64,000 bases of DNA from an uncultured Bacilli bacterium. Lineage in GTDB: Bacteria; Bacillota_I; Bacilli_A; RF39; UBA660. Location of the stretch: NCBI GenBank assembly GCA_934087065.1, contig CAKOIS010000003.1, forward strand, positions 49,346-113,345, written 5' to 3'. Positions 1 through 8,635 of this stretch are shown piece after piece (the first letter of the stretch is position 1; the number at the start of each line of letters is the position of its first letter). The notes under the pieces were generated by a model. It was not told the origin of the DNA and did no database searches. It saw only the letters and a program-made list of their open reading frames with translations. Made by a program: the position numbers and the translations under genes.

Positions 1-17
1 AGTAAGGAAGTGATTTT

Positions 18-728
18 ATGGCTTTGATTAAATGTCCAGAATGTAATAATGATGTAAGTGATAAAGCAGAAAAGTGTCCTAAATGTGGATATGAATTTAA
101 GAAAAAGGGTGATAGTGGTTCTTTAGAGTTAGATAAATTTATTAAAAATCCTAACTTTAAATACGTTGTTGTAGTAATAGTTGCACTTGTAGTTGCGTTT
201 ATAGTTTATACTACTAGTAAAAATGAAAACAATACACCAGCGCCAAATCCATCTAATCCAACTGAAACACAACAACCTAATCAAAATGGTAATTATGTAT
301 TTAATCAGAATGGAAAATACTTTGAGTTTCCTACAACTTATAGAGTGTATGTAGATAAAGATAATACTATTTATGTAGGAAAAAATATTGATGACAAAGG
401 AGCTTTAATTCCATATATAATGATAGAAAAATATAAGAATTATACTGACCCTTTAGTACTATTAAATGATGTTACAACAGAGTTAAATAAAGCTTATGGA
501 GATGTAAAAATTTTATTAAATCAACTATCAGGATACGTAGGAGATAAGTTAACTTATGGAAGTATGTTTTCTTATACAAGTAGTGGTCACTTAGTAATAG
601 ATAACAGATATACATTTTTAGTAGGTAATAGTATGTATTTAGTTACTACTAAAGAAGAAAATGAGAATTCAACTGAAATAAATAATGTTTGTGCTTTGAT
701 TATTAAGACTTTAAAGGAGGTAAATTAG
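18..728 (+). CDS. Zinc-ribbon single-pass membrane protein
   Basis: 236 aa, function unknown. Residues 6-24 form a zinc ribbon with two CPxC-type knuckles (CPEC and CPKCG). A hydrophobic membrane segment lies at about residues 49-67, followed by an Asn/Pro/Gln-rich linker (about 75-95) and a soluble domain of about 140 residues with no motif I recognise. The likely topology is cytosolic ribbon and external domain (inference). An AAGGAAG Shine-Dalgarno ahead of ATG 18 supports the start. The next gene follows after one base and begins with nearly the same MALIKC zinc-ribbon sequence, so the two are probably co-transcribed and share an N-terminal module. Confidence 0.75.
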   Translation: MALIKCPECNNDVSDKAEKCPKCGYEFKKKGDSGSLELDKFIKNPNFKYVVVVIVALVVAFIVYTTSKNENNTPAPNPSNPTETQQPNQNGNYVFNQNGKYFEFPTTYRVYVDKDNTIYVGKNIDDKGALIPYIMIEKYKNYTDPLVLLNDVTTELNKAYGDVKILLNQLSGYVGDKLTYGSMFSYTSSGHLVIDNRYTFLVGNSMYLVTTKEENENSTEINNVCALIIKTLKEVN

Positions 729-729
729 T

Positions 730-1881
730 ATGGCTTTAATTAAATGTGAAGAGTGTGGAAAAGAGATATCTAGTAGTGCTAAAGAGTGCCCACATTGTGG
801 ATATAAGAGTGATTCTAAAGTATGTCCGGACTGTGGTAAAAAAGTAAGTGAAGGAATGGATAGTTGTCCATCTTGTGGATGTCCATTAAAAAAGAAAACT
901 AGTAAGATTATTAGTGATAACTTAGATAAAATAACTGGTGCTAGAAGTGAAAGCTATGTTACTTTTAAAGATTTATTTAAAGATACTTTTAAAAAACATA
1001 GTGAGGAAGAATTAGACGAAGTGTTTATTTGTGGAGGTAAAAATACTACACCTAAAGTAAGTGAAGTTGACCCCCATAATGCTAAAGCTTGGGTATATTT
1101 TAAGATATTAATATTCTTTATAATTGCTTATATACCTACAAGAATAGGCTTTATTACATATGGTAATGCTAACTTCTTACCCGCAATGATAATGCTTGCT
1201 GCTTTCGCTGTTCCTGTAACTGTTTTAATATTCTTCTTTGAAATAAATGTATTTAGAAACATGCCTTTTTATAAGGTAATGAAATACTTTATATTAGGTG
1301 GTGCACTTAGTTTAATAGTTGCAATATTGTTTTTCTCACTCGATTTTAATACAGATATTTCAACATTTGATGGAGCACTTATGGTTGGTGTAATAGAAGA
1401 AGTAGCTAAAGCAGTAGTTGTTGCATTCTTCTTATTTAAAGAAAAGAGAAGTAATTATATATTAGATGGCTTACTAATAGGTGCGGCAGTAGGAGCAGGT
1501 TTTGCGGCATTTGAAACAGCTGGTTATATATTAAGATATGGATTAAATGGTGGACTACAAAGTATGTTAGAAGTTATAAAGGTAAGAGGTATCCTAGCGC
1601 CTGGTGGACACGTTGCATGGGCTGCAATTGAAGGAGCTGCTTTAATGTATGTTAAAGGTTTGGATAAACTTGACAAAAAACACTTAAATGATAAAAGATT
1701 TTTACTTATTTGCTTAATACCAATTGTACTTCATGGTGTTTGGGATATGCCAATTAATTTACCTTATTATATATTACCACTTACTTTAACTGTACTTGCT
1801 TGGGTAGTTATAATATACTTTGTAAATTTAGGTTTAAAACAAGTTGACGAAGCTAAGGCTTATTATAAAAATAAAGAGTAA
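730..1881 (+). CDS. Double zinc-ribbon PrsW-family intramembrane protease
   Basis: 383 aa. Two zinc ribbons at residues 6-23 and 32-49 (four CxxC knuckles) precede a multi-span membrane domain. The membrane part carries the PrsW-type signatures: EEVAK at 223-227, a conserved His at about 294 (GGHVAW) and HGVWD at 335-339. PrsW proteins are membrane metalloproteases; the Bacillus member cleaves the anti-sigma factor RsiW. The substrate here is unknown. Fusion of the protease to zinc ribbons and its pairing with the preceding ribbon protein suggest that protein as a partner or substrate (inference). An AGGAGG site ends 6 bases before ATG 730. Confidence 0.8.
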   Translation: MALIKCEECGKEISSSAKECPHCGYKSDSKVCPDCGKKVSEGMDSCPSCGCPLKKKTSKIISDNLDKITGARSESYVTFKDLFKDTFKKHSEEELDEVFICGGKNTTPKVSEVDPHNAKAWVYFKILIFFIIAYIPTRIGFITYGNANFLPAMIMLAAFAVPVTVLIFFFEINVFRNMPFYKVMKYFILGGALSLIVAILFFSLDFNTDISTFDGALMVGVIEEVAKAVVVAFFLFKEKRSNYILDGLLIGAAVGAGFAAFETAGYILRYGLNGGLQSMLEVIKVRGILAPGGHVAWAAIEGAALMYVKGLDKLDKKHLNDKRFLLICLIPIVLHGVWDMPINLPYYILPLTLTVLAWVVIIYFVNLGLKQVDEAKAYYKNKE

Positions 1882-1894
1882 TCAAAAAATGAAG

Positions 1895-1919
1895 TGGCAT
1901 TATAAATATGCCATTTTTT
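1895..1919 (+). terminator. Rho-independent terminator after the zinc-ribbon pair
   Basis: Inverted repeat TGGCAT/ATGCCA with a 7-nt loop followed by a T run, 13 bases after the stop codon at 1881. Confidence 0.8.
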
Positions 1920-1931
1920 GGTGTTTTAACC

Positions 1932-1960
1932 TTGACAAGTATTTAATTATTTTGTAAAAT
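1932..1960 (+). promoter_or_regulatory. Sigma-A promoter for the Lys-rich membrane protein
   Basis: TTGACA (1932-1937), a 17-bp spacer and TAAAAT (1955-1960), lying just upstream of the gene starting at 1981. Confidence 0.75.
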
Positions 1961-1980
1961 TATTCTAGGATAGAGGTGTA

Positions 1981-2997
1981 ATGATGAAAGGTAAAAAAGA
2001 TTTAACTTTAATAACTCAATTAGTGTTATCAATTTTGATATTCATTGGTGGAGTTACTATAATGATTTTCAAGAGTTTTGGTTTAATTGATATGGTATTA
2101 TATGGGAGTATTATCTTCTTTATATTAGCATTTTTTGGGGTAATTTGTTACTTTGTTAGAAGAAGAGAAGGAGACTACGAAATATTATTATTTAGTTTAA
2201 TAAGTATTCTTACTGCAACATTTATGTTTATATTTAAAAATGACGATGCAGCAATGATATTAGGTGCTGGATTAACAATATTTAATATTTTAGTAGTAGC
2301 TAATAGAATATATAAAATAGTTACTTATAAAAATCAAGATAATTTTATGTGGAGTGTTAAATTTATTGGAACATTTTTAATAGGTTTCTTGGCAATATTA
2401 ACTTGTGTAAATCTATACAAAGAAATTTCAGTTCAAACTTTAATGTTAGGATACTACTTCACTTGTTTAGGTGTAATTATGACTATAGAAAATTTAGTTG
2501 AATTATTTGTAACAAAAGATAAGTTTGATAAATTTGTTTCTAAAGTTGTTGAAAATGAATATAAAAACTTAGAAATGGTTGATGCTATTAATGAAGAAGT
2601 TAAGCCAGAAGTTAAACCTGAGGTTAAAGAAGTAAGTGTTGTAATTGAAAAGAAAAGAGGAAGAAAACCTAAAATTGAAGTTAATGGTAAAGATGTAAAT
2701 AAAGAAATTAAAAAAGAAGTAAAGAAAGTTAAAAAGGAATTAAAGCCAGCTACAAAAGAACTTAAGAAAAAAGCTAAACCTGTAGTTAAAGCTATAGAGA
2801 AAGAAACTAAACCTTTAAAGAAGAAGGTTGAAAAAGAGATTAAACCTGTTAAGAAAGAAGTTAAAAAAGTAGTTAAAACAGCTAAAAAAGAAGTTAATAA
2901 AGCTAAAAAAGAAGTAAAGAAAGCTGTTATAAAAGAAGAAATAAAGAAAGAGATAAAGGAAGTAAAGAAAAAAGGTAGACCTAAGAAGACTAATTAG
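1981..2997 (+). CDS. Membrane protein with long Lys/Glu-rich tail
   Basis: 338 aa. About six hydrophobic membrane segments occupy residues 8-175. From about residue 205 to the end the protein is low-complexity, built from KKEVKK, KPVKK and KKELK-like units, with two AT-hook-like basic patches (KRGRKPK and KKGRPKK at the very end). I do not recognise the family. The tail is probably cytosolic, highly basic and partly coiled-coil, and could bind nucleic acid or anionic lipid (inference). The start may be ATG 1981 or the adjacent ATG 1984; an AGAGGTG site precedes both. Confidence 0.7.
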   Translation: MMKGKKDLTLITQLVLSILIFIGGVTIMIFKSFGLIDMVLYGSIIFFILAFFGVICYFVRRREGDYEILLFSLISILTATFMFIFKNDDAAMILGAGLTIFNILVVANRIYKIVTYKNQDNFMWSVKFIGTFLIGFLAILTCVNLYKEISVQTLMLGYYFTCLGVIMTIENLVELFVTKDKFDKFVSKVVENEYKNLEMVDAINEEVKPEVKPEVKEVSVVIEKKRGRKPKIEVNGKDVNKEIKKEVKKVKKELKPATKELKKKAKPVVKAIEKETKPLKKKVEKEIKPVKKEVKKVVKTAKKEVNKAKKEVKKAVIKEEIKKEIKEVKKKGRPKKTN

Positions 2998-3006
2998 GTC
3001 TTTTTC
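2978..3006 (+). terminator. Terminator overlapping the stop codon
   Basis: AGACCTAA (2978-2985) pairs with TTAGGTCT (2994-3001), then a T run. The stop codon TAG (2995-2997) lies inside the 3' arm, so the last codons are also terminator. Confidence 0.75.
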
Positions 3007-3047
3007 TTTTGTAGTTTAATATATTTTATTAAGGGGGAATTTATAAT

Positions 3048-3311
3048 ATGGATATTATTAAGGTATCTAGTAAAAGTGTACCACAAAAAGTTGCTGGTGC
3101 TTTAGCAAATTTATTTAGAGAAAGTATAGATGCGGTTGAAATGCAAGCGATCGGTGCTGGAGCATTAAATCAGGCAATTAAAGGAATTATAATAGCAAGA
3201 GGTTATGTAGCGCCTACTGGAAAGAATTTAGTTTGTACTCCTGCGTTTAGTGATATCTTAGTAGATGGAGAAGAAAGAACTGCTATTAAATTAATTGTTG
3301 AGGCTAAATAA
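3048..3311 (+). CDS. spoVS: Stage V sporulation protein S (SpoVS)
   Basis: 87 aa, matching the family's usual length of about 86. The sequence shows the highly conserved SpoVS core (VSSKSVPQKVAGALA near the start, AIGAGALNQAIK in the middle, ARGYVAP after it). SpoVS is a small Alba-like dimeric protein needed for normal spore coat assembly and septation timing in Bacillus. An AAGGGGG ribosome site precedes ATG 3048. It is flanked by terminators and looks monocistronic. Confidence 0.95.
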   Translation: MDIIKVSSKSVPQKVAGALANLFRESIDAVEMQAIGAGALNQAIKGIIIARGYVAPTGKNLVCTPAFSDILVDGEERTAIKLIVEAK

Positions 3312-3320
3312 GCCTTTTTT
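3301..3320 (+). terminator. Terminator overlapping the spoVS stop
   Basis: AGGCT (3301-3305) and AGCCT (3311-3315) enclose the TAA stop and are followed by a T run. Confidence 0.7.
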
Positions 3321-3353
3321 ATTTTGGTAAATGTGGAGAAACAACTTTCTAAA

Positions 3354-3384
3354 CTCGGAATGCAAAGTGCCAAATCTCGGAATG
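3354..3384 (+). repeat. CTCGGAATG direct repeat upstream of uvrA
   Basis: Two exact 9-bp copies (3354-3362 and 3376-3384) spaced 22 bp start to start, about two helical turns. They lie 60-95 bp upstream of the uvrA -35 box, so an activator or repressor site is possible. Confidence 0.45.
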
Positions 3385-3446
3385 TTATGTTAATATATTC
3401 TTTAAAGGTAATCTTAAAAAATTATTACTTTTTTTCTTTTGTTCGC

Positions 3447-3475
3447 TTGACATAATAATAAATGTTTGCTATTAT
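3447..3475 (+). promoter_or_regulatory. Sigma-A promoter for uvrA
   Basis: TTGACA (3447-3452), 17-bp spacer, TATTAT (3470-3475). No CGAAC-N4-GTTCG LexA/DinR box is visible nearby. Confidence 0.8.
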
Positions 3476-3534
3476 ATTAATGTTCTTGAATAAAAAGAAA
3501 AGAAATGTGAATATTAAAAAAGAGGTTATGTATT

Positions 3535-6345
3535 ATGGATAAAATTGTTATTAAAGGAGCAAGAGAAAATAATTTAAAGAATATTGATATTGAGATACCT
3601 AAAAATAAGTTAGTTGTTATGACAGGTGTAAGTGGAAGTGGAAAATCTAGTTTGGCATTTGATACAATATATGCTGAAGGTCAAAGAAGATATGTTGAAA
3701 GTTTAAGTGCATATGCTAGACAATTTTTGGGGGCTAGTGAAAAGCCAGAAGTGGACTCCATTGATGGGTTAAGTCCAAGTATTAGCATAGACCAAAAGAC
3801 TACTAATAAAAATCCTAGAAGTACGGTTGGTACAGTTACTGAAATATATGACTATTTAAGACTATTATTTGCAAGAATTGGTGTACCATATTGTCCGAAA
3901 CATAAAGTACCAATTAAGAGTCAATCAATTGAAGAAATGGTTAATAAGATAATGGACTTTAATGATGGTACTAAGATAGAAATAATGGCACCTATTGCTA
4001 GAGGTGAAAAAGGTACATTTAAGGACTTGTTTGAAGATTTAAGGAAAGATGGATATTCTAGAATTAAAGTTGATGGAGAAACTAGAGATTTATCAGAAGA
4101 TATAGTACTTGAGAAAAATATTAAGCACGTAATATCGCTTGTGGTTGACAGACTAGTTGTAAATGAAAAGTCAAGAAGTAGACTTTTTGAAGCAATAGAA
4201 TTATCTTGTAGGATGACAGGCGGAAAAGTATTAATAAATGTGGTTGGAGACAAGGAAATACTGATGAGTGAGAACTATGCTTGTACAGAATGTGATTATA
4301 GTTTAGAAGAACTAGAGCCTCGTATGTTTTCATTCAATAGTCCTTATGGTGCATGTCCAGAGTGTAAAGGACTTGGCGTTAAATTGTCAATTGACCCAGA
4401 CTTATTAATACCTAATAAAAACTTATCTATTAAAGAAGGTGCAGTAGAAAGTTTTCAAAGCGGAGAAACTTTAAGTATATATTTTAAGAAACTAGATAGT
4501 GTATGTAAATACTATAATATTGACTTAAATAAACCAGTAAAAGATTTTACTAAAGAAGAATATAATACTATATTCTATGGTTCTAAAGATAAGATACACT
4601 TTAATGTTAAAACTAGAAGTGGTAGTATTTTAAAGAGTTATGACTATTTTGAGGGAATTATAACTAATTTAGAAAGAAGATATATGGAAACTAATAGTCC
4701 AAGTATAAGACTTTGGATAGAAAGTTACATGAAAGAAAGTGCTTGTCCTCTTTGTAAAGGTAAAAGACTAAGCGAAAAGATACTAAATGTATTCATTAAT
4801 AAAAAGAATATCTATGATATTACAAGTTTAAGTATTAGAGATTTAGTAGAGTTTTTTGATAATATTAAGCTTACTAAAAAGGAAGAAGAGATATCATTTT
4901 TGATTTTGAAAGAGATTAGAGAGAGACTTCACTTTTTACAAAATGTAGGGCTAGACTATTTAACACTTGCAAGAAGTGCTTCTAGCTTAAGCGGTGGAGA
5001 AAGTCAAAGAATAAGACTAGCTACTCAAATAGGAAGTAAGTTAAGTGGGATACTTTATGTACTTGATGAACCTAGTATTGGATTACATCAAAAAGATAAT
5101 GATAAACTTATAAATAGTTTGAAAGAAATGAGAGATTTGGGTAATACTCTTATAGTAGTAGAGCATGATACTGATACAATGTTAGCAAGCGACTATTTAA
5201 TAGATATCGGACCGGGTGCTGGAACTCTTGGAGGATACGTTGTTGCTGCTGGTACTCCTGATGAAGTAATGAAAAACAAGAATAGTTTAACTGGTAAGTA
5301 TTTAAGTGGTGTGTTAAAAATAGATGTACCTAAAAAACGTAGAAAAGGAAATGGAGAATTTATAGAGATTAAAGGTGCAGAAGAACATAACTTAAAAAAA
5401 GTGAATGTTAAGTTTCCTAAGGGTACTTTAACTTGTGTTACTGGAGTAAGTGGAAGTGGTAAATCAAGTTTAGTTAATGAAATATTATATAAAAAGTTAT
5501 CAAGTACAATTTACAAGTCAAAAGAAATACCAGGTAAATTTAAGAGTATTAGTGGTATAGATGATGTTGATAAAGTTGTTTATATTAGTCAAGATCCAAT
5601 TGGAAGAACACCAAGAAGTAATCCAGCTACTTATGTAGGATTATTTGATTTAATAAGAGATGTGTTTACAGAGACTAAGGAAGCTAAGTTAAGAGGTTAC
5701 ACTAAAAGTAGATTTAGTTTTAACGTAAAAGGTGGAAGATGTGAAGCATGTCAAGGTGATGGTGTTAAAAAAATAGAGATGCATTTCTTGCCTGATGTGT
5801 ATGTTCCATGTGATGTATGTCATGGTAAAAAGTATAATAAAGAAACATTAAATATCAAGTTTAAAGGTTTGAGTATTGCAGATGTTCTTGATTTAAGAGT
5901 AGATGAAGCTTTAGAAGTATTTGAAAATGTTCCTAAAATTAAAAGAATACTAGATACTATGCATGATGTAGGACTTGGTTATGTAAAGCTTGGACAAAAT
6001 GCAGTTACTTTGTCTGGTGGAGAAGCTTGCCGTGTTAAACTTGCTAAAGAGCTTCAAAAGAGACCTACAGGGAAAAGCGTGTACATACTAGATGAGCCTA
6101 GCACAGGACTTCATATAGACGATATTAAGAAACTTCTAGTTATACTAAATAGAATAGTAGATAACGGGGATACTGTTATAGTAATCGAGCACAACTTAGA
6201 TATAATTAAAGTAGCTGACTACATAATAGATTTAGGACCTGAAGGTGGAGATTTTGGTGGTAAGATAGTTGCAACTGGAACACCTGAACAAGTAAGTAAA
6301 AATAAAGATAGTTATACTGGAATGTATTTAAAAAAATATTTATAA
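3535..6345 (+). CDS. uvrA: Excinuclease ABC subunit A
   Basis: 936 aa, full length for UvrA. Two ABC ATPase modules are present: Walker A GVSGSGKSS at 31-39 with signature LSGGESQ, and a second GVSGSGKSS near 640 with LSGGEACR. Zinc-binding CxxC pairs occur near 250/274 and in the CEACQGDG...CDVCHGKK segment of the second half. UvrA dimers with UvrB scan DNA for bulky lesions in nucleotide excision repair. uvrB and uvrC are not in the window, whereas uvrB is often adjacent in other genomes. It has its own promoter and terminator. Confidence 0.97.
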   Translation: MDKIVIKGARENNLKNIDIEIPKNKLVVMTGVSGSGKSSLAFDTIYAEGQRRYVESLSAYARQFLGASEKPEVDSIDGLSPSISIDQKTTNKNPRSTVGTVTEIYDYLRLLFARIGVPYCPKHKVPIKSQSIEEMVNKIMDFNDGTKIEIMAPIARGEKGTFKDLFEDLRKDGYSRIKVDGETRDLSEDIVLEKNIKHVISLVVDRLVVNEKSRSRLFEAIELSCRMTGGKVLINVVGDKEILMSENYACTECDYSLEELEPRMFSFNSPYGACPECKGLGVKLSIDPDLLIPNKNLSIKEGAVESFQSGETLSIYFKKLDSVCKYYNIDLNKPVKDFTKEEYNTIFYGSKDKIHFNVKTRSGSILKSYDYFEGIITNLERRYMETNSPSIRLWIESYMKESACPLCKGKRLSEKILNVFINKKNIYDITSLSIRDLVEFFDNIKLTKKEEEISFLILKEIRERLHFLQNVGLDYLTLARSASSLSGGESQRIRLATQIGSKLSGILYVLDEPSIGLHQKDNDKLINSLKEMRDLGNTLIVVEHDTDTMLASDYLIDIGPGAGTLGGYVVAAGTPDEVMKNKNSLTGKYLSGVLKIDVPKKRRKGNGEFIEIKGAEEHNLKKVNVKFPKGTLTCVTGVSGSGKSSLVNEILYKKLSSTIYKSKEIPGKFKSISGIDDVDKVVYISQDPIGRTPRSNPATYVGLFDLIRDVFTETKEAKLRGYTKSRFSFNVKGGRCEACQGDGVKKIEMHFLPDVYVPCDVCHGKKYNKETLNIKFKGLSIADVLDLRVDEALEVFENVPKIKRILDTMHDVGLGYVKLGQNAVTLSGGEACRVKLAKELQKRPTGKSVYILDEPSTGLHIDDIKKLLVILNRIVDNGDTVIVIEHNLDIIKVADYIIDLGPEGGDFGGKIVATGTPEQVSKNKDSYTGMYLKKYL

Positions 6346-6371
6346 AAGCACTTAGAATATAAGTGTTTTTT
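6346..6371 (+). terminator. uvrA terminator
   Basis: AGCACTT pairs with AAGTGTT across a 7-nt loop, followed by T6, directly after the stop codon. Confidence 0.7.
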
Positions 6372-6453
6372 CTTGTAAAAAGCATATAGTTATCCACAAT
6401 TTTAACAGATTTTGAAAATTGGTAGTAAACAAGTTATAAATGAATTAAAAAAG

Positions 6454-6471
6454 TAGTGAAAAGTTAGTGAA
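6454..6471 (+). promoter_or_regulatory. 11-bp-spaced TAGTGAA direct repeat, probable operator
   Basis: TAGTGAA at 6454-6460 and 6465-6471, period 11 bp, ending 5 bp before the -35 box at 6477. This geometry is typical of OmpR/PhoB-family response regulator sites. AGTGA-containing repeats also precede the ABC exporter (46665) and the response regulator (50007). Confidence 0.45.
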
Positions 6472-6476
6472 CACAC

Positions 6477-6505
6477 TTGTAAAAAAATAATTAATTTAAT
6501 ATAAT
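6477..6505 (+). promoter_or_regulatory. Sigma-A promoter for the yvlD-like/lgt operon
   Basis: TTGTAA (6477-6482), 17-bp spacer, TATAAT (6500-6505), upstream of the gene at 6530. Confidence 0.75.
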
Positions 6506-6529
6506 TAGTATAGGAAGAAGGAGTATGAG

Positions 6530-6913
6530 ATGAATATTAAGAAAAAAGAATTTGTGACTTTTGTATTGGAAATTTTAACTGGTGCATTATCATTAATGCT
6601 AGCTAGTTATCTATTTAAGAGTTTTTATGTTGAAAATTTTTGGTATGCTTGTTTAGCTAGTGTTATTATTAGTGTAATAAGTGTGTACTTAAAACCACTT
6701 CTAGAATTTATTGCTTTACCAATAAACATTCTTACAATGGGGTTAACTACACCTTTAATAAATGTTGTAATACTTAAAATTACTCATTTAATTTTAGGAA
6801 GTAAGTTTGTTGTAAATGGATGGATTATTCCGATATTTATAGCAATATTTATAAGTGTAGTAAATGTATTATTAAATAATTTAATAGTAGATAAATATAA
6901 AGAAAGAAGGTAA
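6530..6913 (+). CDS. YvlD-like phage-holin-family-4 membrane protein
   Basis: 127 aa with four hydrophobic segments. The pattern around LKPLLEFIALPINILTMGLTTPLINVVIL matches the YvlD / phage holin superfamily IV proteins. Bacillus yvlD belongs to an envelope-stress operon with DUF4097 and PspC-like proteins; here DUF4097 and LiaF-like genes lie far away at 45-46.5 kb. Upstream AGTGA repeats hint at two-component control. It ends 3 bases before lgt and is probably co-transcribed with it. The molecular role is unknown. Confidence 0.75.
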   Translation: MNIKKKEFVTFVLEILTGALSLMLASYLFKSFYVENFWYACLASVIISVISVYLKPLLEFIALPINILTMGLTTPLINVVILKITHLILGSKFVVNGWIIPIFIAIFISVVNVLLNNLIVDKYKERR

Positions 6914-6916
6914 CTT

Positions 6917-7741
6917 ATGAATCCAGTAGCATTTACAATAGGGAGTTTTGAAATTAAGTGGTATAGTATTTTTATACTTGCAGCAATTTTGATTTGTTAT
7001 ATTCTTATTAATGGAGAAGCAAAGAAGTTTGATATTAAGAAAGACTTTATTACTAACTTACTTTTCTGGGCAATAATTGTAGGTATAATAGGTGCAAGAC
7101 TATATTATTGTATGTTTAATTATGAATACTATAGTAAACACCTAGTAGAAATACTATATGTATGGGAAGGTGGACTTGCTATACATGGTGGTATAATATT
7201 TGGTGGAATTACTAGTATAATATACTGTAAAAAATATGGAGTATCAGTGTATAGAATGTTTGATATAATAGCGCCTTACTTATTAATAGCACAGGCGTTA
7301 GGTAGATGGGGTAACTTCTTTAATGGAGAAGTATATGGGTCTATTACAACAGTAGAGCATTTACAAAGTTTAAAGTTTATTCCAGAGTTTATAATATATG
7401 GCATGAATATAAACGGAGTAACATATACACCACTATTTTATTACGAGTCTTTATGGTGTTTAGCAGGTTTTGTTATCTTGCTACTAGTTAGAAAATTTAA
7501 ATACACAAGGCTTGGATGGCAATTTGGTGGATATTTAATTTGGTATAGTGTGGGTAGATTTATATTTGAAGGAATGAGAGACGCTAAATACAATTTGATG
7601 TTAGGAAATGTTAAAATAGCGCAGATTATAAGTATAGTATTTATAATCGCAGGAGTTATAATCATTTTACTTCAAGCTAGAAAACCAAAACTGACTGAGA
7701 TGTATAATGATACTGAAAAAGTAGAAATGGTTTATTTTTAA
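6917..7741 (+). CDS. lgt: Prolipoprotein diacylglyceryl transferase
   Basis: 274 aa, seven predicted membrane spans. Family signatures are intact: HGGIIFGG, the GRWGNFFNGEVYG loop with the essential Arg/Asn/Glu, a YYESLW segment and RFIFEGMR. Lgt transfers diacylglycerol from phosphatidylglycerol to the lipobox Cys of prolipoproteins in the cytoplasmic membrane. The matching signal peptidase lspA is at 34787. An AGAAGG site precedes the ATG, and trxB-like follows after 15 bases. Confidence 0.96.
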   Translation: MNPVAFTIGSFEIKWYSIFILAAILICYILINGEAKKFDIKKDFITNLLFWAIIVGIIGARLYYCMFNYEYYSKHLVEILYVWEGGLAIHGGIIFGGITSIIYCKKYGVSVYRMFDIIAPYLLIAQALGRWGNFFNGEVYGSITTVEHLQSLKFIPEFIIYGMNINGVTYTPLFYYESLWCLAGFVILLLVRKFKYTRLGWQFGGYLIWYSVGRFIFEGMRDAKYNLMLGNVKIAQIISIVFIIAGVIIILLQARKPKLTEMYNDTEKVEMVYF

Positions 7742-7756
7742 AAAAAGGAGGGTTTT

Positions 7757-8635
7757 ATGTACGACTTAATAATTATAGGAATGGGTCCAAGTGGAATGAG
7801 TGCAGCTCTTTATGCAAAAAGGAGTAACTTAAATACTTTGATACTTGAAAAAAATAGTCCAGGTGGACTAATAAATACAACAAATAAGATAGATAACTAT
7901 TTGGGAATTCCAGACGTTACTGGACCAGACTTAGCTTACAAGATGTTTAAGCACGTAAGTGAAAAGAATATTCCTTTTAAAATAGAAGAAGTTAATAATG
8001 TAGTTAAAGAAAAAGATTTATTTAAAGTAACTACAAATAAGAGTGAATACACTTCAAAAACTGTTATAGTAAGTAGTGGAAGAAGTCCTAAAAAGACTAC
8101 TTTTGAAGAAAAAGTGTCTACTTTAAAACTTAGTAGATGTGCTATATGTGATGCACCTCTATATAAAGATAAAGATGTAGTAGTACTAGGTGGTGGAGAC
8201 TCTGCAGTGGAAGAAAGTATATATCTTTCTAATATTTCTAAGAGTGTTAAAGTTATTTCTAGAAGTGAAATAAAGGGTAAACTTAAAAGTGAACTAGAAA
8301 GTTACTCTAATATAGAAGTAATAGAGAATGCTAATATTGAAGATATCAAGTTTGATGAAGGTGTTTATAAACTAGTAGTTGATGATAAAGAAATAAAAGC
8401 TAATGGAGTATTTAGTTATATAGGGTTTACTACAAGTACTGGTTATTTAGAAAACTTAGGAGTAAATATGGAAAACGGGTACATTATTACAAGTGATGGA
8501 AGTACAAATATACCTGGGTTATACGCGTGTGGTGATATTATTAAAAAGAAGTTATATCAAATAGTGACTGCTGTTAGTGAAGGAGCAGAATGCGCTGTTA
8601 TGGCAAGTAATTATGTAAGGGGGCTTAATAAATGA
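7757..8635 (+). CDS. trxB: Thioredoxin-reductase-like FAD/NAD(P) oxidoreductase
   Basis: 292 aa. The N-terminal FAD Rossmann motif is GMGPSGMSAALYA (8-20). The redox-active CAIC pair sits in SRCAICDAPLY near residue 130, and the second dinucleotide fold has GGGDSAVEE just after it. CGD near the C-terminus is the second FAD contact. These are the features of low-molecular-weight thioredoxin reductases, slightly short of the usual 305-320 aa. It could act on thioredoxin or a related redoxin. GGAGGG precedes the start; the stop overlaps rlmB (ATGA). Confidence 0.88.
   Translation: MYDLIIIGMGPSGMSAALYAKRSNLNTLILEKNSPGGLINTTNKIDNYLGIPDVTGPDLAYKMFKHVSEKNIPFKIEEVNNVVKEKDLFKVTTNKSEYTSKTVIVSSGRSPKKTTFEEKVSTLKLSRCAICDAPLYKDKDVVVLGGGDSAVEESIYLSNISKSVKVISRSEIKGKLKSELESYSNIEVIENANIEDIKFDEGVYKLVVDDKEIKANGVFSYIGFTTSTGYLENLGVNMENGYIITSDGSTNIPGLYACGDIIKKKLYQIVTAVSEGAECAVMASNYVRGLNK

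Noticed and set aside
3400..3534. LexA/SOS box in front of uvrA
   Set aside because: No CGAAC-N4-GTTCG-like palindrome; only a lone GTTCG.
6390..6398. TTATCCACA DnaA box as sign of a replication origin
   Set aside because: Only one box, no cluster, no dnaA or dnaN nearby.
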